From Lelliottia nimipressuralis (GTDB lineage Bacteria > Pseudomonadota > Gammaproteobacteria > Enterobacterales > Enterobacteriaceae), in contig NZ_SOMG01000019.1 of NCBI RefSeq assembly GCF_004402045.1, positions 1-57,757 of the forward strand: a stretch of 57,757 nt of DNA. The letters are read 5' to 3'. Made by a program: the position numbers and the translations under genes. The stretch's first letter is position 1. Each line of letters opens with the position of its first letter. Shown one piece after another: positions 36,291 to 47,857 of this stretch. The notes under the pieces are model-generated. The model searched no databases and was not told where the DNA came from. It worked only from the letters and a program-made list of their open reading frames with translations.

Positions 36291-37574
36291 TTAGCGCTTA
36301 ATATCAGACTTAAAATCACGCTGCTCGTAGCCGGTGTAAAGCTGGCGAGGACGCGCAATTTTCATGCCTTCGCTGTGCATTTCGTTCCAGTGCGCAATCC
36401 AGCCTACGGTACGCGCCATCGCGAAGATCACGGTGAACATGGAAGACGGAATACCCATCGCTTTCAGGATGATACCGGAGTAGAAATCGACGTTCGGGTA
36501 GAGTTTCTTCTCGATGAAGTACGGGTCGTTCAGCGCGATGTGTTCCAGCTCCATCGCCACTTCCAGCAGGTCATCTTTAGTGCCCAGCTCTTTCAGCACT
36601 TCATGACAGGTTTCACGCATTACGGTTGCGCGTGGGTCATAGTTTTTGTAAACACGGTGACCAAAGCCCATCAGGCGGAAGGAATCATTCTTATCTTTCG
36701 CGCGACGTACGAATTCTGGAATGTGCTCAACGGTGCTGATCTCTTCCAGCATCTTCAGTGCTGCTTCGTTCGCGCCGCCGTGCGCCGGTCCCCACAGGGA
36801 GGCGATGCCCGCAGCGATACAGGCGAACGGGTTCGCGCCTGAAGAGCCTGCGGTACGGACGGTAGAGGTCGAGGCGTTCTGTTCGTGGTCAGCGTGGAGG
36901 ATCAGAATACGGTCCATCGCGCGTTCCAGTACCGGGTTCACTTCATACTCTTCGCACGGCGTGGAGAACATCATGCGCAGGAAGTTACCGGCATATGAGA
37001 GGTCGTTACGCGGATACACAAACGGTTGACCGATAGAGTATTTGTAACACATCGCTGCCATGGTCGGCATTTTGGACAGCAGACGGAAGGCTGCGATATC
37101 ACGGTGACGTGGGTTATTCACGTCAAGGGAGTCGTGGTAGAACGCCGCCAGCGCACCGGTAATCCCGCACATCACCGCCATTGGGTGAGAGTCACGACGA
37201 AACGCATGGAACAGACGGGTAATCTGCTCATGGATCATGGTGTGACGGGTCACGGTGGTTTTGAATTCATCGTATTGCGCCTGCGTCGGTTTTTCGCCGT
37301 TCAGCAGGATGTAGCACACTTCCAGATAGTTGGATTCGGTGGCTAACTGATCGATGGGGAAGCCGCGATGGAGCAGGATACCTTCGTCACCGTCAATGAA
37401 GGTGATTTTGGATTCGCAAGATGCGGTAGAGGTAAATCCAGGGTCAAAGGTGAATACCCCTTTGGAACCCAGCGTACGGATATCAATAACATCCTGACCG
37501 AGCGTGCCTTTTAGCACATCCAGTTCAATAGCATTGTCACCACCCAGGGTGAGCTTTGCCTTTGTATCAGCCAT
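36291..37574 (-). CDS. gltA: Citrate synthase (type II)
   Basis: Condenses acetyl-CoA and oxaloacetate, the entry to the TCA cycle. It has 427 residues, as in E. coli, with the N-terminal NADH-regulatory domain of the hexameric type. Catalytic His265 lies in [10 protein letters not shown], with His near 306 in GFGHRVYK and Asp near 363. The Cys of [10 protein letters not shown] near 207 is the site of NADH-sensitive modification in E. coli. It is divergent from sdhC. Confidence 0.98.
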   Translation of the reverse strand: MADTKAKLTLGGDNAIELDVLKGTLGQDVIDIRTLGSKGVFTFDPGFTSTASCESKITFIDGDEGILLHRGFPIDQLATESNYLEVCYILLNGEKPTQAQYDEFKTTVTRHTMIHEQITRLFHAFRRDSHPMAVMCGITGALAAFYHDSLDVNNPRHRDIAAFRLLSKMPTMAAMCYKYSIGQPFVYPRNDLSYAGNFLRMMFSTPCEEYEVNPVLERAMDRILILHADHEQNASTSTVRTAGSSGANPFACIAAGIASLWGPAHGGANEAALKMLEEISTVEHIPEFVRRAKDKNDSFRLMGFGHRVYKNYDPRATVMRETCHEVLKELGTKDDLLEVAMELEHIALNDPYFIEKKLYPNVDFYSGIILKAMGIPSSMFTVIFAMARTVGWIAHWNEMHSEGMKIARPRQLYTGYEQRDFKSDIKR

Positions 37575-37968
37575 TTACGGTCTCCTTAGCGCCTTATGCT
37601 TAAGACTGCGCTTTACCGGATTTGCTTTCAGCTGTTAATCACCGTTACCAGATTGTTATTTGGCTTACCGCTCAGCTCACGAGGACAAACCAGGGTACAG
37701 AGCTATGGCGCCTTGCAGGTAAACGAATGAAATATCAGTGAAACAACAGCAAATCAGCGTTTTTGCAGTCCGAATTATTCAAACCTGTATATCACTAATA
37801 ACTGTCCTGATAACTTCGGTCAATACCATCACACTGTTACATAACTATTTGTCAGGTGAAAGTGAGACCTCATAACTTTTGCGCATTATATGCCTTTTCT
37901 GATGACGTTTGTAACAATATTGTTTAACATTTGTCAAATCAGATGATTAAAAATTAAAAAGATGTTGT

Positions 37969-37990
37969 TATCGTGACCCTGATCACTGTT
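37969..37990. promoter_or_regulatory. CRP-cAMP site upstream of sdhC
   Basis: CGTGA-N6-TCACT (37972-37987) keeps the GTGA and TCAC cores with a 6-bp spacer. Its centre is about 80 bp upstream of the expected sdhC transcription start, similar to the activating CRP site of E. coli sdh. Confidence 0.65.
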
Positions 37991-38024
37991 CCAGAGAAAA
38001 CCCGACAAACTGTATGTAGGTTAA

Positions 38025-38053
38025 TTGTAATGATTTTGTGAACGGCCTATACT
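38025..38053 (+). promoter_or_regulatory. sdhC promoter
   Basis: TTGTAA (38025-38030) and TATACT (38048-38053) are separated by 17 bp. The same hexamers and spacing occur in the E. coli sdhC promoter as I recall it. It drives sdhCDAB-sucABCD. Confidence 0.78.
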
Positions 38054-38228
38054 GCCGCCAGGTCTCCGGAACACCCTGCAATCCCGAGCCACCCAGCGTT
38101 GTAACGTGTCGTTTTAGCATTTGGAAGCAATGTTTTGCATGACGCGCAGTTATAGAAAAGGAACGCTGCTTGACCCGCATCGCAGTCCGGAGGAAGGAAA
38201 CAATAAGAACAGCATGTGGGCGTTATTC

Positions 38229-38618
38229 ATGATAAGAAATGTGAAAAAACAAAGACCTGTCAATCTGGATCTCAAAACGATCCGGTTCCCTGTAACAGCA
38301 ATAGCGTCCATTCTGCACCGTGTATCCGGTGTGATTACGTTTGTGGCGGTCGGTATTCTGCTGTGGTTACTGGGCACCAGCCTCTCTTCTCCTGAAGGAT
38401 TCCTCCAGGCCTCTGCCATCATGAACAGCTTCTTCGTGAAATTTATCATGTGGGGCATTCTGACTGCGCTGGCGTACCACGTTGTTGTGGGTGTTCGTCA
38501 TATGCTGATGGACTTTGGCTACCTGGAAGAAACGTTCGAAGCCGGGAAACGCTCCGCTAACATTTCATTTGTGATTACTGTCGTGCTTTCACTTCTCGCA
38601 GGAGTTCTCGTATGGTAA
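38229..38618 (+). CDS. sdhC: Succinate dehydrogenase cytochrome b556 subunit
   Basis: A membrane anchor of complex II with three membrane helices that shares haem b and the ubiquinone site with SdhD. It has 129 residues. It begins [15 protein letters not shown], with the conserved SILHRVSG (ubiquinone-site Ser/Arg) and the haem-ligand His region in [10 protein letters not shown]. The start follows E. coli; an in-frame ATG at 38214 (MWALF) is the alternative. It overlaps sdhD by 7 bp. Confidence 0.95.
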   Translation: MIRNVKKQRPVNLDLKTIRFPVTAIASILHRVSGVITFVAVGILLWLLGTSLSSPEGFLQASAIMNSFFVKFIMWGILTALAYHVVVGVRHMLMDFGYLEETFEAGKRSANISFVITVVLSLLAGVLVW

Positions 38619-38959
38619 GCAACGCCTCCGCATTAGGACGCAACGGCGTACATGACTTCATTCTTGTCCGTGCTACCGCCATCGTTCTCACCCTTTACAT
38701 CATCTATATGATCGGTTTCTTCGCCACCAGCGGCACGCTGACGTGGGAAATCTGGAGTGGGTTCTTCGGATCTGCCTTCACCAAAGTGTTCACCCTGCTG
38801 GCGCTGTTCTCCATCCTTATTCATGCCTGGATTGGTATGTGGCAGGTGCTGACCGATTACGTTAAACCTCTGGCGATTCGCCTCCCTCTGCAGCTGGCCA
38901 TTGTTGTTGCTCTGGTGGTTTACGTTATTTATGGATTCGTTGTGGTGTGGGGTGTGTAA
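38612..38959 (+). CDS. sdhD: Succinate dehydrogenase membrane anchor SdhD
   Basis: The second membrane anchor of complex II, 115 residues and three helices. The haem ligand His lies in [20 protein letters not shown] near residue 71, where the Asp-Tyr pair also helps bind ubiquinone. The stop TAA overlaps the sdhA ATG by 1 bp. Confidence 0.96.
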   Translation: MVSNASALGRNGVHDFILVRATAIVLTLYIIYMIGFFATSGTLTWEIWSGFFGSAFTKVFTLLALFSILIHAWIGMWQVLTDYVKPLAIRLPLQLAIVVALVVYVIYGFVVVWGV

Positions 38960-40725
38960 TGAAACTGCCAGTCAGAGAATTTGATGCTGTTGTGATTGGT
39001 GCGGGTGGCGCAGGTATGCGTGCCGCACTGCAAATTTCCCAGAGCGGCCAGAGCTGCGCGCTGCTCTCAAAAGTGTTCCCAACCCGTTCCCACACAGTGT
39101 CTGCGCAGGGCGGTATCACCGTTGCGCTGGGTAATACCCACGAAGATAACTGGGAATGGCACATGTACGACACGGTAAAAGGTTCCGATTACATCGGCGA
39201 CCAGGATGCCATCGAATATATGTGTAAAACTGGCCCGGAAGCGATTCTGGAGCTGGATCACATGGGTCTGCCGTTCTCCCGTCTGGAAAATGGCACCATC
39301 TATCAGCGTCCGTTTGGCGGCCAGTCGAAAAACTTCGGCGGCGAGCAGGCGGCACGTACCGCGGCAGCGGCTGACCGTACCGGTCACGCTCTGCTGCACA
39401 CCCTGTATCAGCAGAACCTGAAAAACCACACCACTATCTTCTCCGAATGGTATGCGCTGGATCTGGTGAAAAACGCCGATGGCGCAGTGGTGGGTTGTAC
39501 CGCGCTGTGCATCGAAACCGGTGAAGTGGTTTACTTCAAAGCGCGTGCAACCGTGCTGGCAACCGGCGGTGCAGGGCGTATTTATCAGTCTACAACTAAC
39601 GCCCACATCAACACCGGTGACGGCGTTGGTATGGCTATCCGCGCTGGCGTGCCGGTGCAGGATATGGAGATGTGGCAGTTCCACCCAACCGGTATCGCTG
39701 GCGCGGGCGTTCTGGTGACAGAAGGCTGCCGCGGTGAAGGTGGCTACCTGCTGAACAAACACGGCGAGCGCTTCATGGAGCGTTATGCCCCGAATGCGAA
39801 AGACCTGGCGGGTCGTGACGTGGTGGCGCGTTCCATCATGATCGAAATTCGTGAAGGCCGCGGCTGTGATGGCCCATGGGGTCCACACGCGAAGCTGAAA
39901 CTCGACCATCTGGGTAAAGAGGTGCTGGAATCCCGTCTGCCGGGCATCCTGGAACTGTCCCGCACCTTCGCACACGTTGACCCGGTGAAAGAGCCGATTC
40001 CGGTTATCCCAACCTGCCACTACATGATGGGCGGTATTCCGACCAAAGTGACCGGTCAGGCGCTGACCGTGAACGAGCAGGGCGAAGACGTCGTCATCCC
40101 TGGCCTGTTCGCGGTAGGCGAAATCGCCTGCGTATCCGTTCATGGTGCAAACCGCCTGGGCGGCAACTCCCTGCTTGACCTGGTGGTATTTGGCCGTGCA
40201 GTCGGTCTGCATCTGCAGGAATCCATTGCCGAGCAGGGCGCGCTGCGTGATGCAACCGATGACGAAATTGATGCCTCTCTTGCGCGCCTCAACCGCTGGA
40301 ACGGTAACCGTAACGGCGAAGATCCGGTGGAAATCCGTAAAGCGCTGCAGGAATGCATGCAGCACAACTTCTCGGTATTCCGCGAAGGTGACGCGATGGC
40401 CAAAGGCCTTGAACAGCTGAAAGCGATCCGCGAGCGTCTGAAAAATGCCCGTCTGGACGATACCTCCAGCGAGTTCAACACCCAGCGCGTTGAGTGCCTG
40501 GAGCTGGATAACCTGATGGAAACCGCTTATGCCACTGCGGTGTCGGCAAACTTCCGTACCGAAAGCCGTGGCGCGCATAGCCGCTTCGACTTCCCGGATC
40601 GTGATGACGAAAACTGGCTGTGCCATTCCCTGTATCTGCCAGAGTCGGAATCCATGACGCGTCGTAGCGTCAACATGGAACCGAAACTGCGTCCGGCGTT
40701 CCCGCCGAAGATTCGTACTTATTAA
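38959..40725 (+). CDS. sdhA: Succinate dehydrogenase flavoprotein subunit
   Basis: Oxidises succinate to fumarate with covalent FAD. It has 588 residues, as in E. coli. The dinucleotide-binding [11 protein letters not shown] lies near residue 14, the flavinylated His45 in [10 protein letters not shown], and active-site segments are [10 protein letters not shown] and [10 protein letters not shown], with [13 protein letters not shown]. The start at 38959 is set by the family N-terminus MKLPVREFD, four codons inside a longer frame. Confidence 0.98.
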   Translation: MKLPVREFDAVVIGAGGAGMRAALQISQSGQSCALLSKVFPTRSHTVSAQGGITVALGNTHEDNWEWHMYDTVKGSDYIGDQDAIEYMCKTGPEAILELDHMGLPFSRLENGTIYQRPFGGQSKNFGGEQAARTAAAADRTGHALLHTLYQQNLKNHTTIFSEWYALDLVKNADGAVVGCTALCIETGEVVYFKARATVLATGGAGRIYQSTTNAHINTGDGVGMAIRAGVPVQDMEMWQFHPTGIAGAGVLVTEGCRGEGGYLLNKHGERFMERYAPNAKDLAGRDVVARSIMIEIREGRGCDGPWGPHAKLKLDHLGKEVLESRLPGILELSRTFAHVDPVKEPIPVIPTCHYMMGGIPTKVTGQALTVNEQGEDVVIPGLFAVGEIACVSVHGANRLGGNSLLDLVVFGRAVGLHLQESIAEQGALRDATDDEIDASLARLNRWNGNRNGEDPVEIRKALQECMQHNFSVFREGDAMAKGLEQLKAIRERLKNARLDDTSSEFNTQRVECLELDNLMETAYATAVSANFRTESRGAHSRFDFPDRDDENWLCHSLYLPESESMTRRSVNMEPKLRPAFPPKIRTY

Positions 40726-40740
40726 TGCGGAGACAGGATA

Positions 40741-41457
40741 ATGAAACTCGAATTCTCAGTTTATCGTTATAACCCGGATGTTGATGACGCTCCGCGTATG
40801 CAGGACTACACCCTGGAAGCGGAAGAGGGTCGTGACATGATGCTGCTGGACGCCTTAATCCAGCTGAAAGAAAAAGATCCGACGCTGTCGTTCCGCCGCT
40901 CCTGCCGTGAAGGGGTCTGTGGCTCTGACGGTGTGAACATGAACGGCAAAAATGGTCTGGCCTGCATCACGCCAATTTCAGCGTTGCAGCGTCCTGGCCA
41001 GAAAATTGTTATCCGTCCTCTGCCAGGCCTGCCGGTCGTGCGTGATTTGGTGGTAGACATGGGGCAATTCTATGCACAATATGAGAAGATTAAGCCTTAC
41101 TTATTGAATAATGGGCAAAATCCACCTGCGCGTGAGCACTTACAGTCTCCTGAGCAGCGTGAAAAACTCGATGGGTTGTACGAGTGTATCCTCTGTGCAT
41201 GTTGTTCAACGTCCTGCCCGTCGTTCTGGTGGAACCCGGACAAGTTTATCGGCCCGGCCGGTCTGCTGGCTGCCTATCGCTTCCTGATCGATAGCCGCGA
41301 CACCGAAACCGACAGTCGTCTGGAAGGACTGAGTGACGCTTTCAGCGTATTCCGCTGCCATAGCATCATGAACTGCGTCAGTGTGTGTCCGAAGGGGCTG
41401 AACCCGACGCGCGCCATCGGCCATATTAAGTCGATGCTGCTGCAGCGCAGTGCGTAA
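40741..41457 (+). CDS. sdhB: Succinate dehydrogenase iron-sulfur subunit
   Basis: Carries electrons from FAD to quinone through [2Fe-2S], [4Fe-4S] and [3Fe-4S] clusters. It has 238 residues. The plant-type ferredoxin ligands occur in CREGVCGSDG and LACI. The C-terminal cluster ligands occur in CILCACCSTSCPSFWW and NCVSVCPKGLNP. It lies 15 bp after sdhA. Confidence 0.98.
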   Translation: MKLEFSVYRYNPDVDDAPRMQDYTLEAEEGRDMMLLDALIQLKEKDPTLSFRRSCREGVCGSDGVNMNGKNGLACITPISALQRPGQKIVIRPLPGLPVVRDLVVDMGQFYAQYEKIKPYLLNNGQNPPAREHLQSPEQREKLDGLYECILCACCSTSCPSFWWNPDKFIGPAGLLAAYRFLIDSRDTETDSRLEGLSDAFSVFRCHSIMNCVSVCPKGLNPTRAIGHIKSMLLQRSA

Positions 41458-41465
41458 GTAAAAAC

Positions 41466-41531
41466 GCCGGATGGCGCTGCGCTTATCCGGCCTACGTAAC
41501 AGTAGGCCCGGTAAGCGCAGCGCCACCGGGC
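41466..41531. repeat. Pair of inverted REP-like palindromes between sdhB and sucA
   Basis: GCCGGATGGCGCTGCGCTTATCCGGCCTAC-type unit (41466-41495) followed by its inverse GTAGGCCCGGTAAGCG... (41502-41531). It is a classic REP pair inside an operon, likely to stabilise the upstream sdh mRNA. Confidence 0.85.
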
Positions 41532-41539
41532 AAATTGCA

Positions 41540-41587
41540 GAAACCTTTAAAAACTGCCCTGAAGTCTAGACAGTTTCTAAAGGTTCC
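41540..41587. repeat. 17-bp imperfect inverted repeat upstream of sucA
   Basis: GAAACCTTTAAAAACTG (41540-41556) and CAGTTTCTAAAGGTTCC (41571-41587) pair at 15 of 17 positions around a 14-nt loop. It follows the REP pair directly. It may be an mRNA processing or stabilising structure, or an operator of the internal suc promoter. No T run follows. Confidence 0.6.
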
Positions 41588-41695
41588 TTCGCGGGCCAAA
41601 TGAAAAGAGCTCGCAGGTGAACCCCGGCACGTACACGTGGTGTACGTGGTAGTTTCTACGGCGAAAGTAAGCATAAAAATGCTTAAGGGATCACG

Positions 41696-44503
41696 ATGCA
41701 GAACGGCGCAATGAAAGCCTGGCTGGACTCTTCTTTCCTTTCTGGTGCAAACCAGAGCTGGATAGAACAGCTCTATGAAGACTTCTTAACCGATCCTGAC
41801 TCAGTGGACGCAAACTGGCGTTCCATGTTCCAGCAGTTGCCTGGCACAGGGGTCAAACCGGATCAATTCCATTCCAAAACACGTGATTATTTCCGTCGTC
41901 TGGCGAAGGATGCCTCACGTTACTCTTCTGCGATTTCCGACCCTGACACCAATGCGAAGCAGGTTAAAGTCCTGCAGCTTATCAACGCTTATCGCTTCCG
42001 CGGTCACCAGCATGCGAATCTCGATCCGCTGGGACTGTGGCAGCAAGAACGTGTGGCCGATCTCGATCCGGCGTATCACGATCTGACCGAGGCCGATTTC
42101 CAGGAAAGCTTTAACGTAGGTTCCTTTGCCATCGGCAAAGACACGATGAAGCTGGGCGAGCTGATTAACGCGCTCAAGCAAACCTACTGCGGCTCCATCG
42201 GCGCGGAATACATGCACATTACCTCTACCGAAGAGAAACGCTGGATCCAGCAGCGTATCGAATCCGTAGCAGGCCATGCGACCTTCTCGGCTGACGAGAA
42301 AAAACGCTTCCTGAACGAACTGACTGCAGCTGAAGGACTTGAGCGTTATCTCGGCGCGAAATTCCCGGGCGCAAAACGCTTCTCGCTGGAAGGCGGTGAT
42401 GCGCTGGTGCCGATGCTGAAAGAGCTGATTCGTCACGCAGGCAAGAGCGGTACCCGTGAAGTGGTACTGGGCATGGCGCACCGTGGTCGTCTGAACGTAC
42501 TGGTCAACGTGCTGGGTAAAAAACCGCAGGACCTGTTCGACGAATTCGCGGGCAAACATAAAGAACACCTCGGCACCGGCGACGTGAAGTACCACATGGG
42601 CTTCTCGTCGGATATCGAAACCGAAGGCGGTCTGGTTCACCTGGCGCTGGCGTTTAACCCGTCGCACCTGGAAATCGTCAGCCCGGTGGTTATCGGTTCC
42701 GTGCGTGCGCGTCTGGATCGTCTGGACGAGCCGAGCAGCAACAAAGTTCTGCCAATCACCATTCACGGCGATGCGGCGATTACCGGTCAGGGCGTGGTTC
42801 AGGAAACCCTGAACATGTCGAAAGCGCGTGGTTACGAAGTGGGCGGTACCGTTCGCATCGTGATCAACAACCAGGTGGGCTTCACCACCTCTAACCCGCT
42901 AGACGCGCGTTCTACCCCATACTGCACCGACATCGGTAAGATGGTGCAGGCGCCAATCTTCCACGTGAATGCGGATGACCCGGAAGCGGTCGCTTTCGTC
43001 ACCCGTCTGGCGCTCGACTTCCGTAACACCTTTAAACGCGACGTGCTGATCGACCTGTTCTGCTACCGCCGTCACGGCCACAACGAAGCTGATGAGCCAA
43101 GTGCAACCCAGCCGTTGATGTACCAGAAAATCAAAAAACACCCGACGCCGCGCAAAATCTATGCAGACAAGCTGGAAGCGGAAAAAGTGGCGACGCTGGA
43201 AGATGCGACCGAGCTGGTCAATCTTTATCGCGACGCGCTGGATGCGGGTGAATGCGTAGTGAAAGAGCTGCGCCCAATGAACATGCACTCCTTTACCTGG
43301 TCGCCGTACCTCAACCACGAGTGGGATGAGAGCTACCCGAACAAGGTCGAAATGAAGCGCCTGCAGGAGCTGGCTAAACGCATCAGCACCGTACCGGACG
43401 CTATCGAAATGCAGTCTCGCGTAGCGAAAATCTACGGCGACCGTCAGGCCATGGCGGCAGGCGAGAAGCTGTTCGACTGGGGCGGAGCGGAAACCCTGGC
43501 CTATGCGACCCTGGTTGACGAAGGTATTCCTGTTCGTCTGTCCGGTGAAGATGCGGGCCGTGGTACCTTCTTCCACCGTCACGCGGTGGTTCACAACCAG
43601 TCCAACGGTTCAACTTACACCCCGCTGCAGCACGTGCACAACGGCCAGGGCCAGTTCAAGGTCTGGGACTCCGTACTGTCTGAAGAAGCGGTACTGGCAT
43701 TCGAATACGGTTACGCCACCGCAGAACCACGCACCCTGACCATCTGGGAAGCGCAGTTCGGTGACTTCGCCAACGGCGCGCAGGTGGTTATCGACCAGTT
43801 CATTTCTTCTGGTGAGCAGAAATGGGGCCGCATGTGTGGCCTGGTGATGCTGCTGCCGCACGGTTATGAAGGCCAGGGTCCGGAGCACTCCTCCGCGCGT
43901 CTGGAGCGTTATCTGCAGCTCTGCGCTGAGCAGAACATGCAGGTCTGCGTGCCGTCCACCCCGGCTCAGGTGTACCACATGCTGCGTCGTCAGGCGCTGC
44001 GCGGTATGCGTCGTCCGCTGGTGGTAATGTCGCCGAAATCCCTGCTGCGTCATCCGCTGGCGGTCTCCAGCCTGGATGAACTGGCTAACGGCACCTTCAT
44101 GCCAGCCATCGGTGAGATTGACGAGCTGGATCCGAAAGCCGTGAAGCGTGTCGTAATGTGTTCTGGTAAGGTTTATTACGACCTGCTGGAACAGCGCCGC
44201 AAGAATAATCAGAAAGATGTCGCCATCGTGCGTATCGAGCAGCTTTATCCATTCCCGCATCAGGCGATGCAGGAAGTGCTGAAACAATATGCTCACGTAC
44301 ATGATTTTGTCTGGTGCCAGGAAGAGCCGCTTAACCAGGGCGCATGGTACTGCAGCCAGCATCATTTCCGTGAAGTGATTCCATTTGGGGCAGCCCTGCG
44401 TTACGCAGGTCGCCCGGCCTCCGCCTCTCCGGCGGTAGGGTATATGTCCGTTCACCTGAAGCAGCAACAAGATCTGGTCAATGACGCGCTGAACGTCGAT
44501 TAA
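41696..44503 (+). CDS. sucA: 2-oxoglutarate dehydrogenase E1 component
   Basis: Thiamine-diphosphate enzyme that decarboxylates 2-oxoglutarate. It has 935 residues (933 in E. coli). The E1o N-terminus [20 protein letters not shown] is the part that holds the complex core. Active-site segments include [16 protein letters not shown], the TPP motif near GDAAITGQG...NNQVGFTT, and the C-terminal [24 protein letters not shown] lies before the ATG. Fifth gene of sdhCDAB-sucABCD. Confidence 0.98.
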   Translation: MQNGAMKAWLDSSFLSGANQSWIEQLYEDFLTDPDSVDANWRSMFQQLPGTGVKPDQFHSKTRDYFRRLAKDASRYSSAISDPDTNAKQVKVLQLINAYRFRGHQHANLDPLGLWQQERVADLDPAYHDLTEADFQESFNVGSFAIGKDTMKLGELINALKQTYCGSIGAEYMHITSTEEKRWIQQRIESVAGHATFSADEKKRFLNELTAAEGLERYLGAKFPGAKRFSLEGGDALVPMLKELIRHAGKSGTREVVLGMAHRGRLNVLVNVLGKKPQDLFDEFAGKHKEHLGTGDVKYHMGFSSDIETEGGLVHLALAFNPSHLEIVSPVVIGSVRARLDRLDEPSSNKVLPITIHGDAAITGQGVVQETLNMSKARGYEVGGTVRIVINNQVGFTTSNPLDARSTPYCTDIGKMVQAPIFHVNADDPEAVAFVTRLALDFRNTFKRDVLIDLFCYRRHGHNEADEPSATQPLMYQKIKKHPTPRKIYADKLEAEKVATLEDATELVNLYRDALDAGECVVKELRPMNMHSFTWSPYLNHEWDESYPNKVEMKRLQELAKRISTVPDAIEMQSRVAKIYGDRQAMAAGEKLFDWGGAETLAYATLVDEGIPVRLSGEDAGRGTFFHRHAVVHNQSNGSTYTPLQHVHNGQGQFKVWDSVLSEEAVLAFEYGYATAEPRTLTIWEAQFGDFANGAQVVIDQFISSGEQKWGRMCGLVMLLPHGYEGQGPEHSSARLERYLQLCAEQNMQVCVPSTPAQVYHMLRRQALRGMRRPLVVMSPKSLLRHPLAVSSLDELANGTFMPAIGEIDELDPKAVKRVVMCSGKVYYDLLEQRRKNNQKDVAIVRIEQLYPFPHQAMQEVLKQYAHVHDFVWCQEEPLNQGAWYCSQHHFREVIPFGAALRYAGRPASASPAVGYMSVHLKQQQDLVNDALNVD

Positions 44504-44517
44504 TTAAAGGATACAAA

Positions 44518-45738
44518 ATGAGTAGCGTAGATATTCTTGTTCCCGACCTGCCTGAATCTGTAGCAGATGCGACCGTCGCTACCTGGCACAAAAAACCAGG
44601 CGATGCCGTTAAGCGCGATGAAGTGCTGGTAGAAATCGAAACTGACAAAGTGGTACTGGAAGTACCGGCTTCGGCGGATGGCGTTCTGGACGCGGTGCTG
44701 GAAGATGAAGGCACAACCGTAACCTCTCGTCAGATCCTGGGTCGCCTGCGTGAAGGCAACAGCGCGGGCAAAGAGTCCAGCGCGAAATCTGAAGAGAAAG
44801 CCTCTACGCCGGCTCAGCGCCAGCAGGCTTCTCTGGAAGAACAGTCTAACGATGCCCTCAGCCCGGCGATCCGTCGCCTGCTGGCTGAACACAGCCTTGA
44901 TCCGGCAGCCATCAAAGGCACCGGTGTGGGTGGTCGTTTGACCCGCGAAGACATCGACAAGCACCTGGCGAAAGCGCCTGCTCAGGCAGAAGCGAAAGCC
45001 CCTGCGGCGGCACCGGCAGCACAGCCTGCGCTGGGCGCCCGCAGCGAAAAACGTGTACCAATGACTCGCCTGCGTAAGCGTGTGGCCGAGCGTCTGCTGG
45101 AAGCGAAAAACTCCACCGCGATGCTGACCACCTTCAACGAAGTGAACATGAAGCCAATCATGGACCTGCGTAAGCAGTACGGTGACGCCTTCGAAAAACG
45201 TCACGGTATCCGTCTGGGCTTTATGTCCTTCTACGTGAAAGCGGTTGTTGAAGCGCTGAAACGCTATCCGGAAGTGAACGCCTCTATCGATGGCGATGAT
45301 GTGGTTTACCACAACTATTTCGACGTCAGCATGGCGGTTTCTACTCCACGTGGCCTGGTGACCCCGGTTCTGCGTGATGTGGATACCCTGGGTATGGCTG
45401 ACATCGAGAAGAACATTAAAGAGCTGGCTGTTAAAGGCCGTGACGGCAAGCTGACCGTAGACGACCTGACCGGCGGTAACTTCACCATTACCAACGGCGG
45501 CGTATTCGGTTCACTGATGTCTACCCCGATCATCAACCCGCCGCAGAGCGCGATCCTGGGTATGCATGCCATTAAAGATCGCCCTATGGCGGTTGACGGT
45601 AAAGTGGAGATCCTGCCAATGATGTACCTGGCGCTCTCTTACGATCACCGCCTGATCGACGGCCGCGAGTCCGTGGGCTTCCTGGTTGCGATTAAAGAGC
45701 TGCTGGAAGATCCAACCCGTCTGCTGCTGGACGTCTAG
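44518..45738 (+). CDS. sucB: Dihydrolipoyl succinyltransferase (E2 of OGDH)
   Basis: The core of the 2-oxoglutarate dehydrogenase complex. It has 406 residues. The lipoyl domain (1-80) carries lipoyl-Lys44 in [11 protein letters not shown] peripheral-subunit-binding domain lies about 112-150 ([15 protein letters not shown]). The catalytic domain has His377 in [11 protein letters not shown]. The linkers are Ala/Pro/Lys rich. Confidence 0.98.
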   Translation: MSSVDILVPDLPESVADATVATWHKKPGDAVKRDEVLVEIETDKVVLEVPASADGVLDAVLEDEGTTVTSRQILGRLREGNSAGKESSAKSEEKASTPAQRQQASLEEQSNDALSPAIRRLLAEHSLDPAAIKGTGVGGRLTREDIDKHLAKAPAQAEAKAPAAAPAAQPALGARSEKRVPMTRLRKRVAERLLEAKNSTAMLTTFNEVNMKPIMDLRKQYGDAFEKRHGIRLGFMSFYVKAVVEALKRYPEVNASIDGDDVVYHNYFDVSMAVSTPRGLVTPVLRDVDTLGMADIEKNIKELAVKGRDGKLTVDDLTGGNFTITNGGVFGSLMSTPIINPPQSAILGMHAIKDRPMAVDGKVEILPMMYLALSYDHRLIDGRESVGFLVAIKELLEDPTRLLLDV

Positions 45739-45750
45739 TTTTGCAGTCTT

Positions 45751-45775
45751 GCCCGGCGGCGTATTGCTGCCGGGC
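45751..45775. repeat. REP-like hairpin between sucB and sucC
   Basis: GCCCGGCGGC and GCTGCCGGGC form a stem around GTATT. It occupies the 83-bp gap between sucB and sucC and may stabilise or partially terminate the mRNA. Confidence 0.65.
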
Positions 45776-45821
45776 CAATAAAAGCACGACCTAACGATTA
45801 CCTGAAGGATGGATAGAACAC

Positions 45822-46988
45822 ATGAACTTACATGAATATCAGGCCAAACAGCTGTTTGCCCGGTATGGCTTACCGGCTCCGGTGGGTTATGCCTGTACTA
45901 CCCCGCGTGAAGCAGAAGAAGCCGCATCTAAAATCGGTTCCGGCCCTTGGGTAGTTAAATGTCAGGTTCACGCTGGTGGCCGTGGTAAAGCGGGCGGTGT
46001 GAAGGTTGTTAAGAGCAAAGAAGAGATTCGCGCGTTTGCTGAACATTGGCTCGGCAAGCGTCTGGTGACCTACCAGACAGATGCAAACGGCCAGCCGGTC
46101 AACCAGATCCTGGTTGAAGCAGCGACCGACATCGCAAAAGAGCTGTACCTGGGCGCGGTTGTTGACCGTAGCTCCCGTCGCGTGGTGTTCATGGCGTCTA
46201 CCGAAGGCGGCGTGGAAATTGAAAAAGTGGCGGAAGAGACTCCGCACCTGATCCACAAAGTGGCTATCGATCCGCTGGCAGGCCCAATGCCTTACCAGGG
46301 TCGCGAGCTGGCGTTCAAACTGGGTCTGGAAGGTAAGCTGGTTCAGCAGTTCACCAAGATCTTCATGGGTCTGGCGAACATCTTCCTGGAACGCGATCTG
46401 GCGTTGATCGAGATTAACCCGCTGGTGATCACCACCCAGGGCGACCTGATCTGCCTCGACGGCAAGCTGGGCGCTGACGGCAACGCACTGTTCCGCCAGT
46501 CCGATCTGCGTGAAATGCGCGATCAGTCTCAGGAAGACCCGCGTGAAGCGCAGGCTGCACAGTGGGAACTGAACTACGTTGCGCTCGATGGCAACATCGG
46601 CTGCATGGTTAACGGTGCAGGCCTGGCAATGGGCACCATGGACATCGTTAAGCTGCACGGCGGTGAGCCAGCGAACTTCCTCGACGTAGGCGGTGGCGCA
46701 ACCAAAGAGCGCGTCACTGAAGCGTTCAAAATCATCCTCTCTGACGACAACGTGAAAGCTGTTCTGGTGAACATCTTCGGCGGTATCGTACGTTGCGACC
46801 TGATCGCTGACGGCATCATTGGTGCGGTAGAAGAAGTGGGCGTTAACGTTCCGGTTGTCGTACGTCTGGAAGGTAACAACGCTGAACTCGGCGCGAAAAA
46901 ATTGGCTGACAGCGGCCTGAATATTATTGCAGCGAAAAGTCTGACGGATGCAGCTCAGCAGGTTGTTGCCGCAGTGGAGGGGAAATAA
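45822..46988 (+). CDS. sucC: Succinyl-CoA synthetase beta subunit
   Basis: Forms succinate and ATP/GTP from succinyl-CoA with SucD. It has 388 residues. The N-terminal ATP-grasp domain ([32 protein letters not shown]) binds nucleotide. The C-terminal domain has [14 protein letters not shown] and [10 protein letters not shown]. Its stop codon overlaps the sucD start (TAATG). Confidence 0.98.
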   Translation: MNLHEYQAKQLFARYGLPAPVGYACTTPREAEEAASKIGSGPWVVKCQVHAGGRGKAGGVKVVKSKEEIRAFAEHWLGKRLVTYQTDANGQPVNQILVEAATDIAKELYLGAVVDRSSRRVVFMASTEGGVEIEKVAEETPHLIHKVAIDPLAGPMPYQGRELAFKLGLEGKLVQQFTKIFMGLANIFLERDLALIEINPLVITTQGDLICLDGKLGADGNALFRQSDLREMRDQSQEDPREAQAAQWELNYVALDGNIGCMVNGAGLAMGTMDIVKLHGGEPANFLDVGGGATKERVTEAFKIILSDDNVKAVLVNIFGGIVRCDLIADGIIGAVEEVGVNVPVVVRLEGNNAELGAKKLADSGLNIIAAKSLTDAAQQVVAAVEGK

Positions 46989-47857
46989 TGTCAGTTTTAA
47001 TTAATAAAGATACCAAGGTTATCTGCCAGGGCTTCACCGGTAGCCAGGGGACTTTCCACTCCGAACAGGCAATTGCCTACGGTACGCAGATGGTTGGCGG
47101 TGTTACGCCAGGTAAAGGCGGTACCACGCACCTGGGTCTGCCGGTGTTTAACACCGTGCGTGAAGCCGTAGAAGCGACGGGCGCAACCGCGACCGTTATC
47201 TACGTTCCGGCACCGTTCTGCAAAGACTCCATTCTGGAAGCGATCGATGCAGGTATTAAACTGATCATCACCATCACTGAAGGCATCCCGACGCTGGACA
47301 TGCTGACCGTGAAGGTGAAGCTCGACGAAGCTGGCGTGCGCATGATCGGCCCGAACTGCCCGGGCGTTATCACCCCAGGCGAATGCAAAATCGGCATCAT
47401 GCCGGGTCACATTCACAAGCCGGGCAAAGTGGGTATCGTTTCCCGTTCCGGTACTCTGACCTATGAAGCGGTTAAGCAGACTACCGATTACGGTTTCGGC
47501 CAGTCCACCTGTGTGGGCATCGGCGGTGATCCGATCCCGGGCTCTAACTTCATCGACATCCTGAAACTGTTCCAGGAAGATCCACAGACCGAAGCGATCG
47601 TGATGATCGGTGAGATCGGTGGTAGCGCGGAAGAAGAAGCGGCTGCTTACATCAAAGAACACGTGACTAAGCCGGTTGTGGGCTACATCGCGGGCGTGAC
47701 TGCACCGAAAGGTAAACGTATGGGTCACGCAGGCGCGATTATCGCCGGTGGTAAAGGTACGGCTGATGAGAAATTTGCAGCGCTGGAAGCCGCAGGCGTG
47801 AAAACCGTTCGCAGCCTGGCGGATATCGGCGAAGCTCTGAAATCCATCATTAAGTAA
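46988..47857 (+). CDS. sucD: Succinyl-CoA synthetase alpha subunit
   Basis: The CoA-binding and phosphorylated subunit, 289 residues. The N-terminal Rossmann domain has [14 protein letters not shown]. The phospho-His247 lies in [13 protein letters not shown]. It is the last gene of the eight-gene operon; its 3' UTR probably yields a small RNA. Confidence 0.98.
   Translation: MSVLINKDTKVICQGFTGSQGTFHSEQAIAYGTQMVGGVTPGKGGTTHLGLPVFNTVREAVEATGATATVIYVPAPFCKDSILEAIDAGIKLIITITEGIPTLDMLTVKVKLDEAGVRMIGPNCPGVITPGECKIGIMPGHIHKPGKVGIVSRSGTLTYEAVKQTTDYGFGQSTCVGIGGDPIPGSNFIDILKLFQEDPQTEAIVMIGEIGGSAEEEAAAYIKEHVTKPVVGYIAGVTAPKGKRMGHAGAIIAGGKGTADEKFAALEAAGVKTVRSLADIGEALKSIIK

Larger units (their letters stand above)
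37575..38228. other. Divergent gltA/sdhC control region
   Basis: A gene-free, AT-rich stretch of 654 bp. On the sdh side a CRP site and a clear sigma70 promoter are visible and are listed separately. On the gltA side I cannot place a promoter with confidence. ArcA control of both operons is known in E. coli; I did not assign ArcA boxes. The sdhC leader (38060-38228) contains GGAGGAAGG at 38190-38198, which lies too far from the chosen sdhC start for a normal ribosome binding site. Confidence 0.6.

Noticed and set aside
39067..40626. 519-codon open frame antisense to sdhA
   Set aside because: It lies wholly within sdhA, with His/Thr/Gln-rich shadow composition and no promoter or family signature.
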